A stretch of DNA of 13,388 nucleotides from CAZEFK01 sp964511405 (GCA_964511405.1 CAZEFK010000197.1:1-13388); one strand, 5' to 3'; shown: positions 1 to 7,312, counted from the stretch's first letter. Made by a program: numbers and translations. The notes: generated from the letters alone by a model not told the origin.

Positions 1-154
1 TCACGGTCTTGCCCGAGCCGCTCTCGCCGACGAGCGCCAGGATACGGCCGCGGCCGACCTGGAAGCTGACGCCCTCGACCGCCTTGATCACGCCCAGCTT
101 GGTGAAGAAGTGCGTCTGCAGCCCGTCGACGGCCAGTGCCGGATCCGCGCTCAT
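1..154 (-). CDS. dppD: Peptide ABC transporter ATP-binding protein, DppD/OppD type (partial, N-terminal 51 codons)
   Basis: This is the N-terminus of a cytoplasmic ATPase that would energise the two permeases encoded just upstream. The translation starts MSADPALAVDGLQTHF and reaches a clear Walker A motif, GESGSGKT, at residues 43-50; the gene then runs off the left edge, so Walker B, the signature and the C-terminal oligopeptide-transporter domain are not visible. The phrase 'L..HF.T..GV.KAV.GVSF' before Walker A is typical of DppD/OppD proteins (family knowledge). The ATG (154-152) overlaps the TGA of the DppC-type gene by 4 nt (ATGA), and a GAGG about 9 nt upstream can serve as ribosome binding site, which fixes the start and argues for translational coupling. 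A DppF-type second ATPase would be expected beyond the edge (inference). The dpp symbol is by family resemblance; the substrate is unknown. Confidence 0.88.
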   Translation of the reverse strand, partial: MSADPALAVDGLQTHFFTKLGVIKAVEGVSFQVGRGRILALVGESGSGKTV

Positions 155-1065
155 GACTTCAGCCTCGGGTTGAGCACGTCGCGAAGATGATCGCCGACCA
201 GGTTGATCGCCATGATCGTGATCAGCAGCGCCACCCCGGGGAACAGGCTGATCCAGTACTTGCCGCTCATCATGTATTCGTGGCCGTTGGCGATCAGCAG
301 GCCCAGCGACGGCTGGGTGATCGGCAGGCCCAGGCCCAGGAACGACAGGGTCGCCTCCAGCAGGATGGCGCGCGCCACCTGCACCGTCGCCAGCACGATC
401 AGCGGCGGCAGGCAGTTGGGCAGCAGATGCCGGAACAGGATGCGCGGCTTGGACAGGCCCAGGCACTGGGCCGCCTCGATATATTCCTTGCGCCGCTCGA
501 CCAGGGCCGAACCGCGCAGCGTGCGGGCGTAATAGGCCCACTGCACCGCCACCAGCGCCAGGATCACGTTGCCGATGCCGCCGCCCAGCACCGCGATCAG
601 GATCAGCGCGATCAGGATCGCCGGGAAGCTCAGCTGGATGTCGACCACGCGCATGATCAGGCTGTCGATGCGGCCGCCGAAGAAGGCGGCCAACAGGCCC
701 ATCACGGCACCCAAGGCGAGCGCCAGCACGCCGGCGATGATGCCGACCGCCAGGCTGGTCCGCAGACCATAGAAGATCGCGCTCAGCATATCGCGGCCCT
801 GGTCGTCGGTGCCGAGCCAGAAGGTCATGCCGTCCATGCTCTGGCCGAGCGGCGGCAGCCGGCCGTCCATGATGTCCAGCTGGGTCAGGTCATAGGGATC
901 CTGCGGCGAGATCCAGGGTGCCAGCACCGCCACGACGACGATCGCGACCAGGACGACCAGGGCCGCGACGGCAATCCAGTTGCTGAAGAACTCCTGAACC
1001 AGGAGCCGCGCCGGCGACGGCGCGGGCGGCAGGGCCGCAGTCTCGGTCTCGACGACGGCGGTCAT
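151..1065 (-). CDS. dppC: Peptide-type ABC transporter permease, DppC family
   Basis: A 304-residue inner-membrane permease of the DppC/OppC family. The N-terminus MTAVVETETAALPP is cytoplasmic, followed by a first membrane helix at about residues 30-50 (IAVAALVVLVAIVVVAVLAP) and a periplasmic loop with the family hallmark LGTDDQGRD, then about five more helices. The EAA loop that docks the ATPase is EYIEAAQCLGLSKPRILFRHLLPN-like, near residues 200-225. The length is normal for the family. I chose the ATG at 1065 because it overlaps the TGA of the DppB-type gene in an ATGA and because homology to DppC starts there; the same frame is open far upstream, but that part is antisense-style GC-rich frame without protein character. 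Its own stop overlaps the start of the ATPase gene. It acts as heterodimer partner of the DppB-type protein (family knowledge). Confidence 0.93.
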   Translation of the reverse strand: MTAVVETETAALPPAPSPARLLVQEFFSNWIAVAALVVLVAIVVVAVLAPWISPQDPYDLTQLDIMDGRLPPLGQSMDGMTFWLGTDDQGRDMLSAIFYGLRTSLAVGIIAGVLALALGAVMGLLAAFFGGRIDSLIMRVVDIQLSFPAILIALILIAVLGGGIGNVILALVAVQWAYYARTLRGSALVERRKEYIEAAQCLGLSKPRILFRHLLPNCLPPLIVLATVQVARAILLEATLSFLGLGLPITQPSLGLLIANGHEYMMSGKYWISLFPGVALLITIMAINLVGDHLRDVLNPRLKS

Positions 1066-2039
1066 GCCTCGGCGTCCTTCAGCCGGACGCGCGGATCGAG
1101 CACCGAATACAGGATGTCCACCGCCAGGTTGATCAGGATCACCAGGAACACCGTCATCATCAGGTATGCCACCACGATCGGGCGGTCGAGGAGATTGATG
1201 GAGTCGATGATGAGCTTGCCCATGCCCGGCCAGGCGAAGATCGATTCGGTCACCACGGCGAAGGCGATCAGCGCGCCGAACTCCAGGCCCAGCACGGTCA
1301 CCACCGGGATCATGATGTTCTTCATGACATGGACCAGCACCACGCGGCGCTGGGTCAGGCCTTTGGCCCGCGCGAACTTCACGTAGTCGGCCAGCATCGC
1401 CTCGCTGACCCCGGCGCGCACCAGCCGGATCACCAGCGCGATCTGGCCCAGCGCCAGATTGACCGCGGGCAGGATGACGTGGGACCAGCCGCTGCCGGTC
1501 CACAGGCTGGACCGGATGCCGAGCACGCTGCCGACCGCGCCGCGCCCGGTCGACGGCAGCAGGCCCAGCTCGACCGCGAACAGCATGATCAGCATCAGCC
1601 CGACCCAGAACGACGGCAGGCTGAAGCCCAGGATCGATCCGGCCATGATCGTGCGGCCCGAGATCGAGCGCGGCTTCAAGCCCGCCCACAGGCCCAGCGG
1701 GATGCCGATCACGATGGTCAGCAGCATCGCCACGCAAGTGAGCTCGAAGGTCGCCGGGAAGCGCTGGAAGATCACCTGCAGCGACGGCTCGTTGAACACG
1801 AACGAGCGGCCGAGGTCGCCGTGCACGGCATTGCCCAGGAAGTGGCCGTACTGGACCCACAGCGGCTGGTCGAGGCCGAAGGAATGGCGCACCTGCTCGC
1901 GCTCGATCTGGGTGGCGTCCGGCGACACCAGGATCTCGACCGGATCGCCGACGGCGAACACGCCCAGGAACACGATCAGCGACATCACGGCCAGGACCAC
2001 CACGCTCTGCAGCAGCCGGCGGATCAGGAAAACGACCAT
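1062..2039 (-). CDS. dppB: Peptide-type ABC transporter permease, DppB family
   Basis: A 325-residue inner-membrane permease of the DppB/OppB family. It opens with the family's MVVFLIRRLLQSVVVL helix, has a periplasmic segment with VRHSFGLDQPLWVQYGHFL and GDLGRSF, five further helices, and an EAA loop around YVKFARAKGLTQRRVVLVHV in the second half. It ends DPRVRLKDAEA, which matches the usual 'DPR' terminus. The ATG at 2039 follows GAGG by 4 nt. A 104-bp gap with a strong stem-loop separates it from the upstream substrate-binding-protein gene; downstream it overlaps dppC by 4 nt. Together these genes form a peptide/nickel-type importer. The sequence does not tell which substrate is carried; the neighbouring M81 peptidase suggests peptides or amide compounds (inference). 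Confidence 0.93.
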   Translation of the reverse strand: MVVFLIRRLLQSVVVLAVMSLIVFLGVFAVGDPVEILVSPDATQIEREQVRHSFGLDQPLWVQYGHFLGNAVHGDLGRSFVFNEPSLQVIFQRFPATFELTCVAMLLTIVIGIPLGLWAGLKPRSISGRTIMAGSILGFSLPSFWVGLMLIMLFAVELGLLPSTGRGAVGSVLGIRSSLWTGSGWSHVILPAVNLALGQIALVIRLVRAGVSEAMLADYVKFARAKGLTQRRVVLVHVMKNIMIPVVTVLGLEFGALIAFAVVTESIFAWPGMGKLIIDSINLLDRPIVVAYLMMTVFLVILINLAVDILYSVLDPRVRLKDAEA

Positions 2040-2058
2040 CGATCCTCTACGAGAGAGC

Positions 2059-2080
2059 GGCGCCGCCCGGCGGCGGCGCC
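2059..2080 (-). promoter_or_regulatory. Intercistronic stem-loop between substrate-binding protein and DppB-type permease
   Basis: A perfect 9-bp inverted repeat: GGCGCCGCC (2059-2067) and GGCGGCGCC (2072-2080) with a 4-nt loop. In the minus-strand transcript it lies 63 nt after the binding-protein stop and 19 nt before the DppB ATG. No U-tract follows (the next bases are GCTCTCTCG), so it is not a standard intrinsic terminator. Hairpins at this position in binding-protein-dependent ABC operons are known to protect the upstream message from 3' exonucleases and reduce downstream expression; that role here is inference. Confidence 0.6.
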
Positions 2081-2143
2081 CGATGAAGCGGCCATAGGAG
2101 CCGCGCCGGAGTCAACCGGGACGACGACGCGGAGGTCCGATGG

Positions 2144-3733
2144 TCAGGCCGACGGGTGGATGTCCATGGCCAGGGTCTCCTGGTCGGCGCGGCCGGCCAT
2201 GGACAGGCCCTTGCGCAGCGCCCAGGTCGAGACTTCGTAGTGCATCGGGATCACCGCCACGTCGCGGATCGCGATCTCGCTGGCCTTCGCCAGCAGCTTG
2301 CCGCGTTCGGTGTCGTCGACCGTGCCCATGGCCTGCCCGATCACCTTGTCCAGCTCGGGGTTGGAATAGCGTCCGCGATTGGCGGTGCCGGCGCCCTTTG
2401 CCTTGTCGTAGGTCTGGACCAACGGCCGCAGGCAGGACGAGGTCTCGCCGGTGGGCGAGCCCCAGCCGAGCAGGAATACGCTGAACTCCGGCTTCGAGGC
2501 GCGCACCGCATAGGTCGCCCACGGCATGGTGTCGACCTTGGTCTGGATGCCGACGCGGTTGAACATCTGGGCGGCCGCCTGGGCGATCTTGGCGTCGTTG
2601 ATGTAGCGGTCGTTGGGGCCGTGGATGGTCATGGCGAAGCCGTCCGGGAACCCGGCCTCGTGCAGCAGCCGTCGTGCGCCCTCCAGGTCGAAGGGCTCGA
2701 CCTTGAGCTCCGTCGAGGTGCCGAAGAAGCCGTCGGGCAGGAATTGGCTGGCCGGGGTGCCGACCCCCTCCATGACCCGGGAGACCATGGCCTTGCGGTC
2801 GATCGCCTTGGTCAGGGCCTGGCGCACGCGCAGGTCGTTGAGCGGGTTGTCGCGCAGCGGCGAGCCGTCCTTGGCCGTGATGTAGGGCGGGGCATGGGTC
2901 TGCCGGTCCAGGTGGAAATAGATCAGCCGGCTCGACACCGCTTGGACGATGTCCAGCCCGGGCGCGGTCTTCAGCCGGCCGATGTCGGGGGTCGGCACCG
3001 CATCGCCGACCTGGACGTCGCCGGCCAGCAGCGCCGAGATCCGGCCCGCGGCATTGGTCATGATCCGGAAGGTGACCTTGCTCCAGGGCGGCTTGCCGCC
3101 CCAGTAGCCGTCGTTGCGCACCATCGTTACCCGGTCGCCGGGCACGAAGTCCACGAAGCGGAACGGGCCGGTGCCGATCACGGCCTTGCCGCTGTTGAAG
3201 TCGGCAGTCGGCGCCTCGACCATCTTGCGGTTGATGATCGCGATGGCGGAGATGTCGTTGGGCAGCAGCGGCGCCGGCCCGTGGGTCAGGAAGCGGATGG
3301 TCAGCGGATCGACGATCTTCGCCTCGGCGATCGAGGCGATATAGGCCGTGAACGGCGACGGGCTGTTGGGGACCCAAGGCACCCGCTTGAGCGACGCCAG
3401 CACGTCCTCGGCGTCGAACGGTGAGCCGTCGGAGAAGGTGACGCCGGGCCGCAGCTTGAATTCCCAGACCGCCGGCTCGACCGGCGTCCAGGACAGCGCC
3501 AGGCCGGGATGCAGGCGCTGGCGCTCGTCCTGCAGCACCAGGTAGCCGAACAGGTGCTGGCCGATCATGTTGTTCGGCTGCAGCGCATGATAGTGCGGAT
3601 CGGTCGAGGTGATCTCGGCGCTGTAGCCGATCGCCAGGGTGTCGTCGGCCGCCCGCACGGGGCGCGCGCCTGCTGCCAGCGCCGTCGCGAGAACCGCCGC
3701 GCCCTGACCGAATTGCCGACGAGTGAGGATCAT
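2144..3733 (-). CDS. Family 5 (peptide/nickel-type) ABC substrate-binding protein with twin-arginine signal
   Basis: A 529-residue periplasmic binding protein of the SBP_bac_5 family, length normal. The N-terminus MILTRRQFGQGAAVLATALA has a twin-arginine motif (TRRQF) followed by a hydrophobic stretch and a likely signal-peptidase site after PVRA at about residue 28, so folded export by Tat is likely. The family block near residues 88-117 reads EFKLRPGVTFSDGSPFDAED, and the mature start 'LAIGYSAEITSTDPH' is typical of the group. The ATG at 3733 overlaps the TGA of the M81 peptidase gene (ATGA); the same frame stays open upstream inside the peptidase gene but has no protein character there. 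A GGAG lies 11 nt before the start. It would deliver ligand to the DppB/DppC-type permeases encoded downstream. The ligand cannot be read from sequence: peptides, glutathione, opines or nickel-type ligands all occur in this family. Confidence 0.92.
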   Translation of the reverse strand: MILTRRQFGQGAAVLATALAAGARPVRAADDTLAIGYSAEITSTDPHYHALQPNNMIGQHLFGYLVLQDERQRLHPGLALSWTPVEPAVWEFKLRPGVTFSDGSPFDAEDVLASLKRVPWVPNSPSPFTAYIASIAEAKIVDPLTIRFLTHGPAPLLPNDISAIAIINRKMVEAPTADFNSGKAVIGTGPFRFVDFVPGDRVTMVRNDGYWGGKPPWSKVTFRIMTNAAGRISALLAGDVQVGDAVPTPDIGRLKTAPGLDIVQAVSSRLIYFHLDRQTHAPPYITAKDGSPLRDNPLNDLRVRQALTKAIDRKAMVSRVMEGVGTPASQFLPDGFFGTSTELKVEPFDLEGARRLLHEAGFPDGFAMTIHGPNDRYINDAKIAQAAAQMFNRVGIQTKVDTMPWATYAVRASKPEFSVFLLGWGSPTGETSSCLRPLVQTYDKAKGAGTANRGRYSNPELDKVIGQAMGTVDDTERGKLLAKASEIAIRDVAVIPMHYEVSTWALRKGLSMAGRADQETLAMDIHPSA

Positions 3734-5238
3734 GGCCAGCTGGTCTCCGGATCGAGCGGCCAGACCGGCCGCTTGAGGTGGTGGAAGTCGAAGCGCGACA
3801 GGATCGGGGAGGTCAGGCCCGCGGCATCGACCTCGACGATCTGATCGGGTCCGAAATAGCGCCTGAATCCGGCGCGAAAATGGCCGCGGCTCTTGACCAC
3901 CACGACCCGCGCCCGCGCCACGTCCAGCCCCAGATGGCCGAAGAACTCGGGATCGGCGCATTGCTGGCGCCGAGTCGAGAGCACGACCGTCACGCCCTCC
4001 AGGTCGAGCGCCGCCATCGGCCCCAGCGCGATCGCCCGACCGGCGAAGATGCCGTCGGGCGAGCCCACGACGTCGCCCGGGGCCAGCGCCACGACGGTTG
4101 CTTCGGCCTGGAAGCGGCGGGTGTAGCCAAGATGGCCGCCGCGGTTGAAGGTGGCCAGGAAGCGCTTGCCGACCCCGCGCCGATGCGCCTCCTCGGCCAG
4201 CTGCGGGTCCCAGAACAGGCCGAGCAGGGTGTCGCGGGCGCCGGCCGCCTGCAGCGCCTGAAGGATGAAGGTGGTGTTGCCCCGCCCGCCGCCGCCGGGG
4301 TTGTCCGCGACGTCGGCCAGGCACAGCGGCGGCCGGCCCGGGTCGCTCCACACCGCCCGCGCCTTCGCCACGGCATCGTCGAGGCTGGTCAGGCGGGCCT
4401 GGAAGCGCTCGCGGTCGAGCCAGGCCCGGCGCGCCAGCTCCTGCGCCAGGCCGTCGGCCGCCGCCCGGTCGCGCGCCCCGACCAGCACGGTCAGCCCGCA
4501 TTTCGGCGCGTCGCTGTAGGCGAAGCCGCCCAACACCGAGACATTGACGACGCGGCCGCCGCTGGCCGCCTGGCGGCGCTGGCCATCGGTGATCAGGTCG
4601 GCATATGGCCCTGATGCGGTCAGCAGACTGACCGTCGGCGCCACCAGCGGCAGCCGGACATGGGCCTGGTGGATCGGCAGGCCGGCCATGAGGTCGTGCA
4701 GGTGGTCGGCCGCCTCGGCGCCGCGCTCGGCCTGGTCGACATGGGGATTGGTGCGATAGCCGACGATCAGGTCGACGGCGCCGGCCATGGCGTCGGAGAC
4801 GTTGGCGTGCAGGTCGACGCTGGCAACGATCGGCTTGCCCGGCCCCAGGATGCGCCGCACCGCCTGGTACAGCACGCCGTCGGGGTCGCCCTCGCGGGTC
4901 GTGGTCATGGCGCCGTGGCTGCAGATGTAGGCAGCGTCGAGCGGCGCCTCGGCGGCCAGGCGGCGTTCGATCTCGGCCAGGAAGCCGGCGAAGGCGGCGT
5001 GCTCGGCGGGACCGCCGGGCTGGGCGCCGGCGGTGAAGATCGGCACCGGCAGGAACGGCCCGTGCCGGAACATCGCCCGCAGGAACCCGACATACTCCAT
5101 GGGCAGGGCCGGGGCCGGCCGCGCCGCTTCGACCAGGATCGCCTCGCCCGCCAGGACCGAGAACTCCGACTCCGGGACCGCCGGCGCGAAGGCATTGCTT
5201 TCGAGCTGCAGGCCCAGCAGGGCGATGCGGCGGGCCAT
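3730..5238 (-). CDS. M81 family metallopeptidase (MlrC / microcystinase C-like)
   Basis: A 502-residue protein matching the M81/MlrC family (older name DUF1485 plus the MlrC C-terminal domain), length normal. The N-terminal domain begins MARRIALLGLQLESNAFAP and carries family blocks CSHGAMTT (His108), SVDLHANVSDAM (Asp142, His144) and YRTNPHVDQAERG (His166, Asp168), whose acidic and histidine residues are the likely zinc ligands. The C-terminal domain starts near residue 300 with LADVADNPGGGGRGNTT, another hallmark. There is no signal peptide or membrane helix, so it should be cytoplasmic and act on imported substrate. The characterised member MlrC hydrolyses linearised microcystin peptides (family knowledge); the substrate here is unknown. 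The ATG at 5238 follows AGGAT by 5 nt. Its stop overlaps the binding-protein start, so it is the first gene of the transporter operon or the second after the receptor gene. Confidence 0.9.
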   Translation of the reverse strand: MARRIALLGLQLESNAFAPAVPESEFSVLAGEAILVEAARPAPALPMEYVGFLRAMFRHGPFLPVPIFTAGAQPGGPAEHAAFAGFLAEIERRLAAEAPLDAAYICSHGAMTTTREGDPDGVLYQAVRRILGPGKPIVASVDLHANVSDAMAGAVDLIVGYRTNPHVDQAERGAEAADHLHDLMAGLPIHQAHVRLPLVAPTVSLLTASGPYADLITDGQRRQAASGGRVVNVSVLGGFAYSDAPKCGLTVLVGARDRAAADGLAQELARRAWLDRERFQARLTSLDDAVAKARAVWSDPGRPPLCLADVADNPGGGGRGNTTFILQALQAAGARDTLLGLFWDPQLAEEAHRRGVGKRFLATFNRGGHLGYTRRFQAEATVVALAPGDVVGSPDGIFAGRAIALGPMAALDLEGVTVVLSTRRQQCADPEFFGHLGLDVARARVVVVKSRGHFRAGFRRYFGPDQIVEVDAAGLTSPILSRFDFHHLKRPVWPLDPETSWP

Positions 5239-5261
5239 GGCCGATCCTGGCGAAGTCTCCC

Positions 5262-5281
5262 CTGGGCCAAGTAAAGCCCAG
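5262..5281 (-). other. Small inverted repeat in the leader of the M81 peptidase gene
   Basis: CTGGGC (5262-5267) and GCCCAG (5276-5281) form a perfect 6-bp stem with an 8-nt A/T-containing loop, 23 bp upstream of the peptidase ATG. It could be a leader hairpin or an operator half-site pair. There is no U-tract, and no convincing promoter is visible next to it. Confidence 0.3.
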
Positions 5282-5299
5282 CCGCCGCCCGCCGTCGAC

Positions 5300-5368
5300 G
5301 CCTAAGCCGCGCGCACCTCGCGGCCTAAGCCGCGCGCACCTCGCGGCCTAAGCCGCGCGCACCTCGCG
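5300..5368. repeat. Perfect 3 x 23-bp tandem repeat across the chemoreceptor stop codon
   Basis: Three identical 23-bp units lie head to tail at 5300-5322, 5323-5345 and 5346-5368. On the minus strand the unit holds the codons for Arg-Glu-Val-Arg-Ala-Ala plus TAG and two more bases, that is, the exact C-terminus and stop of the receptor gene. Because 23 is not a multiple of three, the copies fall into different frames. The first copy met by the ribosome ends the protein, so copy number does not change the product. Each unit boundary also makes a 6-bp GC stem with a 7-nt loop (5306-5324 and 5329-5347), giving two consecutive hairpins just after the stop codon. Recent slippage duplication is the simplest origin. 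Confidence 0.95.
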
Positions 5369-7054
5369 CAGGAAGCCCGTCATCTCGGCCTTGAGGGCCT
5401 CGCTGCTTTGCGACAAGGCGTCGGCGGCGGTCAGCACCGCGCGCGCCGCGCTGCCGGTATCGCCGGCAGCGCGGCTGACGCCGGCGATGTTCGACGAGAC
5501 CTCGTGCGTGCCCATGGCCGCCTGCTCGACGTTGCGGGCGATCTCCTGGGTCGCAGCACTCTGCTCCTCGACCGCCGAGGCGATGGTGGCGGCCGTCTCG
5601 TTGACCCGGCCGATGGTGGCGGTGATGCCCTGGATCGACTGCACCGACTGCTGGGTCGCGTCTTGGATAGTCCGGACCTGGTCGGCGATGTCCTCGGTCG
5701 CCTTGGCGGTCTGGTTGGCCAGCGTCTTGACCTCGCCCGCGACCACGGCGAAGCCCTTGCCCGCCTCGCCGGCGCGGGCCGCCTCGATCGTGGCGTTGAG
5801 CGCCAGCAGGTTGGTCTGGGCGGCGATGTCCTGGATCAGCTGCACCACGTCGCCGATCCGCTGCGAGGCCTGGGCCAGGACCTGCACTTGCCGGTTGGTG
5901 CCCTCGGCCTGGCCGACCGCATCGGCAACCATGCGGCTGGACTGCGCCACCTGCTGGCCGATCTCGCGGATCGACCCCGACAGCTGCTCGGTCGCGGCGG
6001 CCACGGTCTGGACGTTGCGGGTCGCCTGCTCGGTCGCGGCGGCGACCGTGGTCGACTGGCGCGCGGTCTGGTCGGCGGCCGCGGCCATCGACTGGGCCGT
6101 CCCCTGCAGGTCGCCGGCAGCATCGGCCACGCGGCCGACGATGCTGCCGACGCTGGCCTCGAACTTGGCCGCCAAGTCCAGCATCGCCTGCCGGCGCTCG
6201 GCCGCGGCGCGCGCCTCGGCCGCGGCCTGCTCGGCGCGCAGGCGCTCGGTCTCGACCAGGCTGTCCTTGAACACCTGGACGGTCTGGGCCATCTGGCCGA
6301 GCTCGTCGCGCCGGCCAAGGCCGGGAATTTCGGCCGCGAGATCGCGGTCGGCCAGGCGCTGCATGGCCCCGGTCAGCCGGCGCACCGGCCGCGCGATGCC
6401 ACCGACCGCGATCACCGCCGACAACCCGACGATCAGCGCCAAGGCCGCCAAGGACCCGACGATGGTCAGGAGCCGCAGCCGTTCGAAATCGGCGGTCAGG
6501 CGGTCGGACTCGTGGTTGACACGCCGGGTCGTCTCTTCGGCGAAGGCATTGATCCGGTCATAGAGCGCCACCACCACGGCGCGGCCGTCCGGGCTCGCCC
6601 ACGCGGCGCGGGCAACCTGGTCGTGGTCCGGAATGGCCCGGCGCTTGGCATCCATCGCCTTGTCCGCGGCGCCCTGGATGCGCTGCAGCGACGCCCGGAT
6701 CTCGGCGACCAGCGCGCGCCGGCCCTGGAAATGCATCCGCTCGAGGGTGTCGGCGCTCTTGGTCATGCGGCCGGCCAGGTCGGCCAGGGATTGAGTCAGC
6801 GGCTCCAACCCGGCCGGCGGCTGCACGATCAGCAGAACGTTGTTCACCTGCCGGCCGTAGTTCACGACGTCGCCCCGGATCCGCAGGGCCTCGACCGACG
6901 CTGCGACGTCCTCGTTCAACAGCGTCGAATAGCGGTCGTCGGCGGTGCCCATGCTGTGCAGCAGCAGCGCGGCCACGCCGATGAAGGCGGCCCCCAGCAG
7001 CGCGATGATCGCATAGATCTTGGTGGGGATCTTGAGGTCATGCAGCAGCCGCAC
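5348..7054 (-). CDS. Methyl-accepting chemotaxis protein (transmembrane chemoreceptor)
   Basis: A 568-residue receptor. Membrane helix 1 is at about residues 13-33, a largely helical periplasmic sensor of about 160 residues follows (35-194, probably a four-helix-bundle type), then helix 2 (about 195-220), a HAMP linker (about 221-272) with the P-V-R-R-L start, and the signalling coiled coil to the end. The signalling tip is near residues 399-440 (QDIAAQTNLLALNATIEAARA, then AGEAGKGFAVVAGEVK), which binds CheA/CheW. The C-terminus REVRAA has no CheR-tethering pentapeptide. The start is GTG at 7054, supported by GGAGGA (7059-7064) 4 nt upstream; the ATG at 7070 is out of frame. The gene is 109 bp upstream of the M81 peptidase on the same strand, so receptor and transporter may share a ligand (inference). 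The ligand is unknown. Confidence 0.95.
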   Translation of the reverse strand: MRLLHDLKIPTKIYAIIALLGAAFIGVAALLLHSMGTADDRYSTLLNEDVAASVEALRIRGDVVNYGRQVNNVLLIVQPPAGLEPLTQSLADLAGRMTKSADTLERMHFQGRRALVAEIRASLQRIQGAADKAMDAKRRAIPDHDQVARAAWASPDGRAVVVALYDRINAFAEETTRRVNHESDRLTADFERLRLLTIVGSLAALALIVGLSAVIAVGGIARPVRRLTGAMQRLADRDLAAEIPGLGRRDELGQMAQTVQVFKDSLVETERLRAEQAAAEARAAAERRQAMLDLAAKFEASVGSIVGRVADAAGDLQGTAQSMAAAADQTARQSTTVAAATEQATRNVQTVAAATEQLSGSIREIGQQVAQSSRMVADAVGQAEGTNRQVQVLAQASQRIGDVVQLIQDIAAQTNLLALNATIEAARAGEAGKGFAVVAGEVKTLANQTAKATEDIADQVRTIQDATQQSVQSIQGITATIGRVNETAATIASAVEEQSAATQEIARNVEQAAMGTHEVSSNIAGVSRAAGDTGSAARAVLTAADALSQSSEALKAEMTGFLREVRAA

Positions 7055-7058
7055 GGGG

Positions 7059-7064
7059 TCCTCC
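7059..7064 (-). promoter_or_regulatory. Ribosome binding site fixing the GTG start of the chemoreceptor
   Basis: On the minus strand GGAGGA stands 4 nt before the GTG at 7054. It is a near-perfect Shine-Dalgarno sequence and is the main reason for preferring the GTG over other in-frame starts. Confidence 0.75.
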
Positions 7065-7094
7065 AGTCATGTCCGACGAGCGTTGGCGTGGGCA

Positions 7095-7100
7095 GTTATA
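7095..7100 (-). promoter_or_regulatory. Candidate -10 box of the chemoreceptor promoter
   Basis: On the minus strand the bases read TATAAC, one mismatch from the sigma-70 consensus, and would start a message about 34 nt before the GTG. The matching -35 (around TACCCT at a 17-bp spacing) is poor, so either the promoter is activator-dependent or the box is chance. Confidence 0.25.
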
Positions 7101-7159
7101 TGCTAGTGGCAACCGACAGGGTAGCGGTTTCGGGCGGGACGCCGCCACGTGCGGATATC

Positions 7160-7169
7160 GTGTCGACAC
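7160..7169. promoter_or_regulatory. Perfect 10-bp palindrome, possible operator
   Basis: GTGTCGACAC is fully self-complementary and lies mid-way in the divergent spacer. It could be the core of a dimeric regulator site. No regulator gene is in the window to pair it with. Confidence 0.3.
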
Positions 7170-7197
7170 ACCCGCCGCGGCGCAATCGGCAATACGA

Positions 7198-7212
7198 ATC
7201 CGACTATCGGAT
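7198..7212. promoter_or_regulatory. 15-bp inverted repeat, possible operator
   Basis: ATCCGA and TCGGAT flank a 3-bp centre (CTA) inside the most A/T-rich part of the divergent spacer. Its centre is about 40 bp from that of the 7160-7169 palindrome, close to four helical turns, which would suit cooperative regulator binding (inference). The flanks also carry the word CGAAT on both sides. Confidence 0.3.
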
Positions 7213-7283
7213 ATGCGAATGACAAAAATTCAGGCGCTTGCCCGCCCTGACCAATTTTTAACCCGTCGGCCATCGGAGTCGCC

Positions 7284-7312
7284 TTGCCGGGACCGGTGCT
7301 GCCCACTATTTT
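7284..7312 (+). promoter_or_regulatory. Candidate sigma-70 promoter of the GT-C glycosyltransferase gene
   Basis: TTGCCG (7284-7289) and TATTTT (7307-7312) are separated by exactly 17 bp; each matches the consensus hexamer at four of six positions. Transcription would start near 7319, leaving a leader of about 75 nt before the ATG at 7395. Confidence 0.35.

Noticed and set aside
187..4614. Several plus-strand open frames of 250-420 codons opposite the transporter and peptidase genes.
   Set aside because: Same composition bias (Gln, Arg, Asp, His rich), no protein family recognised, and the minus-strand genes fully explain the region with overlapping starts and stops.
5300..5368. A CRISPR array or transposon end.
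   Set aside because: The three units are directly adjacent without spacers and consist of the receptor's own terminal codons; no cas genes or transposase are present.
5300..5368. An intrinsic terminator for the receptor gene.
   Set aside because: The hairpins have GC stems of only 6 bp and no U-tract follows; termination is possible but not supported by the sequence alone.
7170..7215. Sigma-28-like -10 words (TCCGATAG, GCCGATTG) on the minus strand upstream of the chemoreceptor.
   Set aside because: The matching -35 (TAAAGTTT-like) at the required 11-bp spacing is poor for both, so a flagellar-class promoter cannot be supported.
5408..7222. A long open frame on the plus strand opposite the chemoreceptor gene, longer than the receptor itself.
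   Set aside because: It is rich in Arg, Gly, His and Asp as expected for the reverse frame of GC-rich coding DNA, has no recognisable domain or good ribosome binding site, and the opposite strand encodes a textbook receptor.
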